From Rodentolepis nana (Eukaryota > Platyhelminthes > Cestoda > Cyclophyllidea > Hymenolepididae), in contig UZAE01012699.1 of the NCBI GenBank assembly GCA_900617975.1, forward strand, positions 22,364 through 33,677: a DNA stretch of 11,314 bases, in the 5' to 3' direction. The position numbers and the translations under genes are program-made. This document shows positions 1-8,400 of this stretch, one piece after another. Numbering within the stretch: the first letter of the stretch is position 1; every line of letters starts with the position of its first letter. The notes beneath the pieces are model-generated. The model did no database searches. It saw only the letters and a list, made by a program, of their open reading frames with translations, and was not told where the DNA came from.

Positions 1-94
1 GAATTTGTCATATTTCTCTTCGATCCGCACGTCTGCAACATTGTGATTCACCACTTTGACTACCCTCCTCTCCTTCCCCCCCCCTTCCCAACAT

Positions 95-418
95 GGGGTG
101 CGTAATAGACTTACCTCCACGTGGTGCACCCTGGGCAACGTATACTCATACGGCAAAAAGTCTATTAACCGGTAGTTGACTTCTGACTTCAAACTTCCAT
201 GACCCCACTGTATGTTATATTCCACTACTTCCACAGTAATAACCTCACCTTTTCTCCAACTTTGCGTCTGTTCATTTTACATCTTTGAAATACTCTTCTC
301 TCCCCCCCCCCTCCTCTCGCATTTTTCTCACTTTGATTTTTCTTCCCCTCTGTGAAGCTTGAAGTCAACTAGAGGGCTAATGGTAACTATCATAACGCCT
401 GCCATTTGATATAAATAA
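95..418 (+). mobile_element. SINE-like repeat, copy 1 (full length)
   Basis: Begins GGGGTGCGTAATAGACTTAC, continues with the family core CACGTGGTGCACCCTGGGCA, has a pyrimidine-rich middle, and ends GCCTGCCATTTGATATAAAT. It is recognised by alignment to the other copies in this window. I found no clear target-site duplication. C runs at 76-84 and 302-311 lie beside and inside it. Confidence 0.85.
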
Positions 419-734
419 GTATATACTAAATTTAAACATTATTGTTTTTAACCGCAATAGATTAATATGACTATTTGCAATTTGATTATTTTCTTTACAC
501 ACTATAATTAGTATATTGTCGCGAAGAATGAATGCATTTTCAAAAGTACTATTTGTGTGAAGATGCCTTGTGCTTTGCCTTTGTGTTTCGCGGACCCAAA
601 ATCCCTATCTATCGTGTTATAGACGAGTTTTTTCTGCTCTCCTTTTGTTCTAGAACTGACCTGTCTCAGGTAATAGCGCAACCAAAGTCCCCTACGTCAT
701 TGCCCAGGCGCTTACATAAAGCGTCACTAATAGC
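419..734. other. No gene seen between SINE-like copy 1 and the LINE
   Basis: AT-rich intergenic sequence. The plus-strand open frame from 532 runs into the LINE tail and its G-rich tract and has no recognisable domain. Confidence 0.6.
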
Positions 735-787
735 ATTATTATTATTATTTAAAATGGCAGGCTTCTTCATAAGCCCCTTAGTTAACT

Positions 788-1345
788 TCAGCTTTCCCCA
801 TGGGTGGGGAGGGGTGGGGGTACATATATAGCAGTTAATTGATAGCAGATCATAAGCTGTTTTCTGGCTTCCCAGTATCTCTGGCTTTCCATCGTTGTCT
901 TTAGGGCTGGACACCGAATCAGGTGGGTCTTCTCCATTTTCTCCTGTAGGTTACATAGGGGGCATGTGGGTTGAGTGTATACTCCCAATCTGTGAAGGTG
1001 TCCGGTTCTTGGTCAGTCGGATAGGGCCACTGTCCACTGTTTTTCCTTTGTTCGAGCTTTAAGTTCGTTGCATCTTGAGGTCTTGAATTCTCTCTCCTGA
1101 TTAAGGTCTTCATTATGTGGAAAGACATCGGCCGGTCTATGTCTTGCTAAATTGTTGTCCCCTGTCATTAATGACATTAGAACTTTAAAAATTCGAACTG
1201 GTATTGATTCTTTTCCTAATTATAGTTCAAGTTGTTTTCTTTTTAAAATCAGTTGCTTACTTAATTTAGTATGTTTCTTCTCTTGTGTGCAAGTATAGTG
1301 CAGTCTTAAATAATTTTCCGTGATTGAACAAAGCGGATGACTCAT
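788..1345 (-). pseudogene. LINE pol C-terminal remnant with CCHC zinc knuckle
   Basis: A single minus-strand frame can be followed from 1345 to the TGA at 790-788, broken by TAA (1222-1220) and TGA (1015-1013). Readable blocks include IPVRIFKVLMSLMTGDNNLA, RTGHLHRLGVYTQPTCPLC, HLIRCPAL and YWEAR. The CPLC-x10-H-x4-C pattern after an RTGH-type motif is typical of the extreme C-terminus of jockey/I-like LINE pol proteins. About a dozen residues appear deleted near the second stop, where LSD runs directly into RTGH. No reverse transcriptase catalytic motif is present, so the fragment is inactive. The exact clade is uncertain. Confidence 0.65.
802..820 (+). other. G-quadruplex motif in the LINE 3' UTR (opposite strand)
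   Basis: GGG-T-GGGG-A-GGGG-T-GGGGG: four G runs with single-base loops, the tightest canonical quadruplex pattern. The LINE is on the minus strand, so its RNA is C-rich here and the G-rich strand would be the first-strand cDNA. Confidence 0.6.
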
Positions 1346-1410
1346 ATTTATGCAAAAAATGCTTCAACTTCAATAATACTAATAACCTCTACCTTATTGA
1401 AATGATTTGC

Positions 1411-1427
1411 AGGTACAATTTGTACCT
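1411..1427. repeat. 17-bp perfect palindrome
   Basis: AGGTACAA-T-TTGTACCT: eight-base arms around one central base, upstream of the LINE fragment in its sense direction. No function can be assigned. Confidence 0.6.
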
Positions 1428-1485
1428 ACGAAATTTGTTGTAATGATTTCAAATTGGGAATACAATGGAGTACTCTGAATTATTA

Positions 1486-1796
1486 TTATTATTTCAAATG
1501 ACAGGCGTTTTGAATATTTATACTTAGCCAATTAGCTGACTTTGGGCTTCGGAAAATCAAAGTGAGAAAAATTCGAGAGGTGGAGCAGAAGAGTGATTCA
1601 CAGATTTAGAGGAGACAGATAGACACAAAGGTAGAGAAAAAGATGAGCTGAGTACTGTGGGAGTTGTCGAATAAGACATACAGTGGGGTGATGGTAGTTT
1701 GGAGTCATAAGTCAACTTCCGGTTAATAGACTCTTTTGCCGTATGAGTATACGTTGCCCAGGGAGCACCACGTGTCGGTAAGTCTATCGCACACCC
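1486..1796 (-). mobile_element. SINE-like repeat, copy 2, with 16-bp target-site duplication
   Basis: Full-length copy of 311 bases in minus orientation. The flanks are GTACTCTGAATTATTA (1470-1485) and GTGCTCTGAATTATTA (1797-1812), 15 of 16 identical. This fixes both ends: the element starts GGGTGTGCGATAGACTTACC and ends in ATTTGAAATAATAATAA. The duplication and the TAA tail indicate target-primed reverse transcription. A minus-strand open frame across it (1844-1557) is a by-product of the repeat. Confidence 0.9.
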
Positions 1797-1812
1797 GTGC
1801 TCTGAATTATTA

Positions 1813-2851
1813 ATACTTGCAGCCAGTATTCTTCCCAGTTCCATTAAAAAGAGAACTTACAGTTCCTGAAATGCGCATTGTGCAGATGCTCTAGAAACGC
1901 GCACTCCACACCCTCATACTGACCAGATTTAACCAATGAAGTTGACCATCATCATCGCTGGATGCTAACTGATTCGATTACCTTTGTTTTTTAGCCCACA
2001 GTTGCCTTTTTCCCCATTAGTTCGTAATTTAAAATTGCTCCACATTCTGATATCATTTCCGCGATATCGGAGTATCTGCCTTCTGGTCTGTAAAATTCAG
2101 CCTCACGTGGTTTTTTAACCTTTGTACTTTTCCCCTCACAGTTACCAGCTGTATAATATAATTCGATGAAACTCTGTAAGGGCGTGTTCCAGCTGGGGTT
2201 TTTCTTTCAAAATCAACTTCCAGTTGAAAATATCTTATTCAATTCATTACCTCGAGTGTTCCACCAAGTGCACGGTTTATTTGTCCTATCTCCACGACAC
2301 CAACTTCATATAAGTTGCTTTATGTCAATCCACATCGTTCTGCTTTTGATGAACAGGGGTAGCAAAGAAACACGACACATAATACCAACAACCAAGAGCG
2401 ACCTATCTGTAAGTGTGAAATGTCGCGGAGGAGATTCGCTCAGCAATATAGGTGGCGAATCGTAAAGCTTGAATTCTGGAACTTGGAAATGCTTCCAATT
2501 ATACGATTTTGGACCCCCTGATACCTTAACGCTATCCCAATGATAACTTTGGCTCCTCTTCTACTGTTGGCCGATTGCACAAGTGCTTCGTTGGCGGCTT
2601 ATTTACTTATTGTTATCAGAAGTTAGCATTGTACCTAGTGGTCGTTGCACTTAGTGGAATTCATGCTATACCCGATTGTGTTTGTTTGTGCTGCTAATTT
2701 TAGTTCGCCTATTGTTTACTGTCATTACCCATTATGCCAATGTCTTTTTCCTTTTCCTTTTGTTCACAATAAAGCTATTTGAATACGAAAACTTATTTTT
2801 GTTAATATCGTGGTAATTTGGAGCATTAGCTATTTGATTAGGCTACATCTT
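1813..2851. other. No gene seen; possible decayed transcript end
   Basis: Between SINE-like copies 2 and 3. A plus-strand frame at 2166-2465 (99 codons) has no recognisable motif. The only signal is the AATAAA context at 2768. Low-complexity T/C-rich DNA lies around 2740-2765. Confidence 0.5.
2768..2773 (+). other. Possible poly(A) signal on the plus strand
   Basis: CACAATAAAGCTATTT contains AATAAA, preceded by a T-rich stretch (TTTTTCCTTTTCCTTTTG) and followed by TTATTTTTGTTAA. The surrounding 2421-2810 could be the end of a decayed transcript or LTR beginning TGTCGCGG at 2421. I see no supporting coding region upstream. Confidence 0.3.
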
Positions 2852-2945
2852 TCTTTCCGAATGTATTTATATCAAATGGCAGGCGATTTGATAGTTATCA
2901 TTAGCCATTTAGTTGACTTCAGACTTCACAGAGGGGAAGGAACAT

Positions 2946-3029
2946 CAAAGTGTAAAAAGGTCGAGAGGGGGAAACAGAAGTGTATTTCAAAGTGTAAAAA
3001 GGTCGAGAGGGGGAAACAGAAGTGTATTT
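2946..3029. repeat. 42-base unit, two perfect tandem copies
   Basis: The unit beginning CAAAGTGTAAAAAGGTCGAG is present at 2946-2987 and again at 2988-3029, followed by the first bases of a third. The copies are identical, so this duplication inside SINE-like copy 3 is recent compared with the divergence among copies. Confidence 0.95.
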
Positions 3030-3158
3030 CAAAGATGAAAAGAGACAAGCACAAAGGTAGGGAGAAAGGGTGAGGTGAGTACTGTGGAAGTAGTCGAATA
3101 TGGCATAGAGTGAGGTGATGATAGTTTGAAGGCAGAAGTCAGCTGTCAGTTAATAGAC

Positions 3159-3234
3159 TTTTTGCCGTATGAATATACGTTGCCCAGGGTGCACCGTTTT
3201 TTGCCGTATGAATATACGTTGCCCAGGGTGCACC
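3159..3234. repeat. 37-base segment duplicated at a 39-base period
   Basis: TTTTTGCCGTATGAATATAC and the following CGTTGCCCAGGGTGCACC occur at 3159-3195 and 3198-3234, joined by GT. This is a second tandem duplication in SINE-like copy 3, covering the most conserved part of the family. Confidence 0.95.
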
Positions 3235-3272
3235 ACATGGAGGTAAGTCTATCCCACACCCCTCTTTCCGAA

Positions 3273-4621
3273 CTAGGTTAAGTGGCCGTGTTACCGCTCG
3301 CGGAATGGCAGCAACTTTAGTGCGTAATTTTGTTGACCTGGCTTGCAGTATAAGAAGAAGAATGAGTGTGGACATCAAGCGAGTTTATCAGCTTCTGATT
3401 CCATTAACTATCAAATTGCCTAATTATACTTTAAATCTCTGATTGATAATCACTACCCCCGGAGTTCTAAGCTGATTTAACATTGGAATGGTGTCTGCCA
3501 TTTCTTCTCCTCTGACAAATCAAGATCAGCTGGCTGATACTATCAAAGGTGTTTTGTTTAACAGACAGCATTTCACATCACCGATGGTGTAGAGTATGCC
3601 TTAGAACTATAACTACCAAAGAGGAGGAATTCGGAGGGCAGATGTCTATTTAGTAACAAACCAGCTTCACAAAACGTACTGCTATGTATGGATGACTAAG
3701 CGGAGTTTGCACGACTACTACATCTGCTGAGGTCAATGAACGCTTACGTTTAGTTTGCGATTTCAGGAGATACACGCAGTCAGATATCTGATGATTGCCA
3801 TCCACTTTCCTCGTTACGCCAGTAGGATGGAGAGAAGGGAAGAGAGAGAGAGAGAGAGTAGTATTATTAGTAGTAATCTACTCTAGCTGCTGGTGGCTTC
3901 TCTGGTGCAGTGGAAGGCAGAGCAACAAGTAGTGGCATTTATGGGTGAAGTCACAGTGGGCTTTAATACATTGGGAAATGGAAGCAAACAAATTTGGTCA
4001 AACGATTGCAGGCTCTCAAACAATGAGGACACACTGACTCAGCAAGTGAACGGTAGCGAGTTTAACGCATTTGATGCAGTTCCGGCTATTAGACGTAAGC
4101 GGCACGAGGCTACGGTGAGGAACTCATTAGTTAGGTCAAACTAATGCACAACAAAAGTATTTGCACGAAAATAAGTATTCAACTATCAAACAATAAAACC
4201 AACAGAATTCATGCAATGGCCACCTGGTACAGAGCAGTATTTGAAATCGGAGTCTTTATTGAGCGCGGTTTTTGACGTGCTAACACCAATAGTAATAAAC
4301 GCTGAAAGTATACTTATTATTACCCTTAATCGATGAGACTTAAAATATCAACTTCAATTCTGCTTATTGCACGTGATTGCGTCGTAATTTGCAAGCCTAT
4401 GGAGCTCTGTCGACCTTAATTATTTAGCAATCTCATCCCTTCTGTGTGCAGACAGTAAGTTACTAATTATTATCATCAGCGAGGAAATTTTGTCCTCTCA
4501 TTAACTGGAAAAAAAAGAGACTTTAATAGGCAAGATCGATTACCATGATTTGTTAAGCAGGCTAGGCACTGAACATCGTGGGCAATTAATTGCTATAACA
4601 CGGTATGAATCATGGAACTTG
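3273..4621. other. No supported gene between SINE-like copies 3 and 4
   Basis: Contains the (AG)9 repeat and two unexplained plus-strand frames: 3305-3442 (45 codons from ATG) and 3893-4144 (83 codons, opening with GTG). Neither shows a domain. The first ends with SVDIKRVYQLL, faintly like the C-terminal region of RuvB-like 2 AAA+ ATPases. I see no exon structure around either. Confidence 0.5.
3841..3858. repeat. (AG)9 microsatellite
   Basis: Nine AG dinucleotides, with a looser purine-rich stretch just upstream (from 3829). Confidence 0.95.
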
Positions 4622-4634
4622 AATTTTAGAACCT

Positions 4635-4925
4635 TACCCCCCACGTGGTGCACCCTGGGCAACGTATACTCATGTGACAGAAAGTCTATTAACCGGCAGT
4701 TGACTTCTCACTTCAATCTGCCATCACCCCACTGTATTTCATATTCGAACCCTTCCACAGTACTCACTTCAACTTTTTTTCAACCCTTGTGTCTTTTTTT
4801 ACTACATTTTTAAAACACTCTTCTGTTCTTCCCTCTTTCTCGACTTTTTTTCACTTTGATGTTCCTTCCCCTCTAAAGGGCTATTGATAACTATCAAAAC
4901 ACCTGCCATTTGATATAAATAACTA
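4635..4925 (+). mobile_element. SINE-like repeat, copy 4, 5'-truncated, with 13-bp target-site duplication
   Basis: The element begins at TACCCCCCACGTGGTGCACC, lacking the first ~17 bases of the family, and ends GCCATTTGATATAAATAACT. The flanks are AATTTTAGAACCT (4622-4634) and AATTTCAGAACCT (4926-4938), 12 of 13 identical. 5' truncation with intact duplications is typical of LINE-machinery insertions. A short deletion removes the GAAGTCAACT block near the 3' end. Confidence 0.88.
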
Positions 4926-4938
4926 AATTTCAGAACCT

Positions 4939-5184
4939 ATTTGATAATCATTATACAACTTAAGCCCAAAACTCCAACGAAGTAAGATCCTGGTACTCTG
5001 AAGTTGCCCACCGAATCTTTGTTGCTTCTCTCTCGCTTTAGCCGTTCGTCGAACCTCACTTTCAGTTTCAACTAACAAGCCTACGCGACATTGGAACATA
5101 GCCTACTAAATTTCATAAGTAGAAGAGTTCGTGTTTTCAAAATACTGAAATCGATATTTGTTATGCTGATCTAAGCACACAAAA
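4939..5184. other. Intergenic DNA downstream of the F-box/WD40 gene
   Basis: Lies between the target-site duplication of SINE-like copy 4 and the gene's poly(A) signal. No gene or structured element seen. Confidence 0.6.
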
Positions 5185-5190
5185 TTTATT
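5185..5190 (-). other. Poly(A) signal of the F-box/WD40 gene
   Basis: On the minus strand the sequence reads AATAAA, 157 bases past the TGA stop. It is followed by TTTTGTGTGCTTAG, a U/GU-rich stretch of the kind that follows cleavage sites. No AATAAA occurs between the stop and this one, so the 3' UTR is probably 170-190 bases long. Confidence 0.7.
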
Positions 5191-5347
5191 CAGATAAATA
5201 CAGAAAGAATAATAAACCAACATTCAAAATGCATAATCCATTTTCTGGAGATGAAAGATTCTAAGGTAAAAGTGATTCATTTGATATCAGTGGCTGATGA
5301 AAATGAGAAAAAGGTTGGAGGGTAGGAATTTACGAGGAGCACCAAGG

Positions 5348-5491
5348 TCAACTGACATCAAAATCATATAAAATGACATTTTTATCATAGGAACCCGATA
5401 TGACCACCGAACCGTAGACCAGTAGACACGTCACTCCATCTTCATGCCCGCGGATGCAGCCAATCGGTTTATTTGAATCTGCCCTCCAGAT
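5348..5491 (-). CDS. Exon F: terminal exon, WD repeat 7 and stop
   Basis: The acceptor is TTGTAATTTTATAG (AG at 5493-5492). The 47 codons plus TGA (5350-5348) start IWRADSNKPIGCIRGHEDGV and end VVISGSYDKNVILYDFDVS. This supplies the final WD of repeat 6 and the whole of repeat 7, giving the expected seven-bladed propeller with almost no C-terminal tail. The open frame is short and is missed by a scan needing a start codon, but joining it to exon E in phase 0 makes its reading unambiguous. Confidence 0.9.
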   Translation of the reverse strand: MWRADSNKPIGCIRGHEDGVTCLLVYGSVVISGSYDKNVILYDFDVS

Positions 5492-8400
5492 CTATAAAAT
5501 TACAAAAAACAAGAGATCCACTTTCATTTAAAAAACGCAGTAAATCAAGACTTTATCTTTCCCACTCGGTTCTTTAACACCACTCGACTAGTGGCCATTT
5601 ACCCCCTCCCCCCCCCCCCCCCCCCCCCCTCCTCCTCAGTGGCTCAGTTCTAGATCAGGCGATAAATCGATATTTACCGTCTAAACTCTTCTTATCTCAT
5701 TACAAGAGCATTAACCTAAATACACTGTTGCATGAAGTTGATCGAGTGGAAAAAATGAAATAAAATAAACTAAGACCCGCATATCAAAGATGATAGACTG
5801 TATTATCCATTCATACTCATTTTGGTTGTATTGAGTAACGTTTTTAAAAGGGGGTTTCCATTTTTATTTACCTTAATTGTCTGGTCGTCACACCCGCACA
5901 GAAGATGCCATCCATCTCCAGCAAGGCATCGAATAACCGCTCCAGTAGACTGTTCATTCGTCGCTTCTACACAGAGTTGTTCAATCAACTCAGGCTGCTC
6001 CACACTCACAGGAGTCTTCTCATTCTCTAGAAGCGATGTGGATGAAATACGCCATACGCAGATGCGGCCGTCATGGTGTGCTACGAAGAGTCGCCTTCGT
6101 TGAGAATCTAAATGGAGACTTGTCACCGGGGTTGTCCAGAACTCAGCTCCGGGTCGAGTTCCAGGCCTTACAAGAGTGTAGTAACACGCTGTGGTTCGCA
6201 GACTCCATACCTTAAACAAACAGGTAAATTGATAATTCGAAATCTACAAATTCCTTCGATCTATAGAATGGTGGGATATTACTCACTCGAACAGTGTTAT
6301 CCAAGGAGCCGGAATATAGAAGGGAATCGTCATAAGTAAGACAGACTACACCGGCAGTATGACCACTATAGTTGGAATTTGGATAAATTAACATCGCGCC
6401 AATACATTGCTACTTAGATATATCAGTAGCACTTACCGAAATATTGCCTTTTGAGTACTGGAGGCGAGGTCCCACAGTCTCATTGTACAGTCGTAGGAAC
6501 CACTGATCGCTTTTTCAGAATCAGCCTGCGAAGAAAAAATTGCAATTACGGAGGAATCGAAAATACTACTAATTGTCTCGTTTCGGTGAACCACCCCACT
6601 CCCCACGCAGTAAAGCCATTCATGATAGCAAAATTTGAACAGCTGACTCCATAAACTTTACTGATAGGCAGTGTAATATATACTTCATTTCTCTCCTGAC
6701 CGGACATTTTAAACTTTTAATTTTTCTAGGCGAAAGTAAAAGCAAGTCGGCGACAGTATTTTATTTCAAAGTTCATAAAGAAAAGCGTTCTCCAACGCTC
6801 AGCAGTATGAAGCCCCTTTAGCGAGGAGCTCTAATTCTACCACCCCTTCCATTTTATTGGCAAATTCAAAAAGTGAGGATGGTCATTCAGCTTAATGGGG
6901 TGTGCATCGCGATAGAAATTTTAAACATGTGACCTCAGATTTTGAAGGAGGGAACGTTAATCATTGTTCCCATGGTACACATAGTCTATATTCGTGAAGT
7001 AAATTTAGAAAGTCAGATACTTTTTAAATTAGTCAAGCGGCAAATTAAATTTGTTCAATCGGTCCAATAAAAAACTCTTGAGAACAAAGTTCAAATGCCA
7101 ATTGTTGAGAAGTATACTTTAAATGAGACATCAAATATAAGTAAATTTCCTGAATGCGACCAACAGTATCCAGATATTCCTGAAGGGATCCGTGATCACA
7201 ATTGATAAAACTATTTATGAGTAGTATCAAAGGAAGCCCAGAGGAACGATGTATATTTATGAAAATTGAGATCTACCTAAACTTTTACCAAATTTCCATC
7301 TTGCAATTTAAAAGACAACTCTGGTACGCCCAACTATAGCAATTCTATTAGGTCCACTCAATGAGAAGATTATGATAGCCAAAACATAAGCTATTTAAAG
7401 GTTAGAGAGCCAAATAGGAGATTACCTGTAAGCATCGGACAGTATCCAGGTGCCCCTGAAGTGTTCCAATGCACGTTATCCGAGACCATTCAAACGTGGA
7501 CGACAGCCTCCATAGCTTGAGATTGGTGTCAACAGATCCTGAGATGAGTAAAGCCTCTGGGGGTTCCCATACACTCGGGGACTGAGATTGCAAAGGAGGA
7601 GTAGAAGGAGAGGCGAGAGAAGCCGGAAGTGGAAGGAGTTCCAGACACCGAACAGCTCCTGAATGACCTCGAAGAGTCTGAGCTAGCCAATTGGCATTGG
7701 AACAGACCTTCCATACGCAGATGGTAGAGTCCGCTGAGCCACTGACAATGCGGTAAGCGTCGTAGGCCAAACAGTGCACAGCTCCAGTGTGCCCGACAAA
7801 TCGTCGAACCCGATGTTTCCCACGCTCCCAGTTTTTGCGAACCTGATAGCGCCATTTGAACTTTTGGAACCACTATATTGAAAAAATTATTAAAAAGGAA
7901 ATCATAACAAGTTTCGAGAAACGCAATAAGGTGTGCATTGAGGATCAATGTTGTTAGATAGACAAATCATTAATGGCTTAAGATTAAAAATGAGGAAAGT
8001 ATAAAAGTGAGAACGGATAAATCTACAATACAATCAGATCATAACCCAAAACCCCTTAAACTACTTATTGATCACCCATACGGTGATGTATTCTCTGAAT
8101 TTCGTTAGCTGATTCTATGACGCCTAAATCAAAACTGCGTAGAGACGTCTAAATATATTGGTGTTAAACACATAAAATGGAGATTAGGGAAGGAAGAGGG
8201 AGGTGGGGGAGGGTGGGGGCGGGGAGCGGTGTGTCTTGAAAACGGCACGTAAGCTCAGCTGCTGGGAGGTAGAATGAAAGGTAGCGGATTGCACCCAGTT
8301 TACACGAACATTTGAACACAAAAAATAATTGCCAATAGATTAATTTTAAGGGGTTTAAAGGGAAAAAATGACTATAAGAAACATTTAGCAGGCCATACTT

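Larger units (their letters stand above)
735..1377 (-). mobile_element. 5'-truncated non-LTR retrotransposon (LINE) 3' end
   Basis: Read on the minus strand this is the end of a LINE. It has the tail of the pol reading frame with a C-terminal zinc knuckle, a short C-rich 3' UTR, and a 3' terminus GCCTGCCATTTTAAATAATA followed by more TAA units. Possible target-site duplications are ACTAATAGC (726-734) and ACTAATAAC (1378-1386), 8 of 9 identical. They would place the truncation at 1377 and give a 643-base insertion. The duplication is short and the boundaries should be treated as tentative. The 3' end is shared with the SINE-like repeats of this window. Confidence 0.65.
2862..3262 (-). mobile_element. 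SINE-like repeat, copy 3, with 10-bp target-site duplication and internal duplications
   Basis: Minus-orientation copy of 401 bases flanked by exact TCTTTCCGAA repeats (2852-2861 and 3263-3272). Two internal tandem duplications (42-base period at 2946, 39-base period at 3159) account for 81 extra bases. Without them the length, about 320, matches the other copies. A plus-strand frame with a doubled KCKKVERGKQ unit is a by-product of the first duplication, not a gene. Confidence 0.9.

Noticed and set aside
919..1128. Minus-strand 69-codon frame over the LINE fragment
   Set aside because: It is in a different frame from the pol-like reading that carries the CCHC knuckle, and has no motif of its own.
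2810..3073. Plus-strand frame with a doubled KCKKVERGKQ repeat, looking like a repeat protein
   Set aside because: It lies entirely in antisense SINE-like copy 3; the doubled unit is the 42-base tandem duplication, a multiple of three by chance.
5822..6339. Plus-strand frames opposite exons D and E
   Set aside because: Shadows of the minus-strand WD40 exons, whose splice sites and repeat signatures are clear.
6890..6925. GGGGTGTGCATCGCGATAGA in intron B-C, resembling the start of the SINE-like repeat
   Set aside because: Similarity stops after about 20 bases with a four-base insertion; the conserved CACGTGGTGCACC core does not follow.
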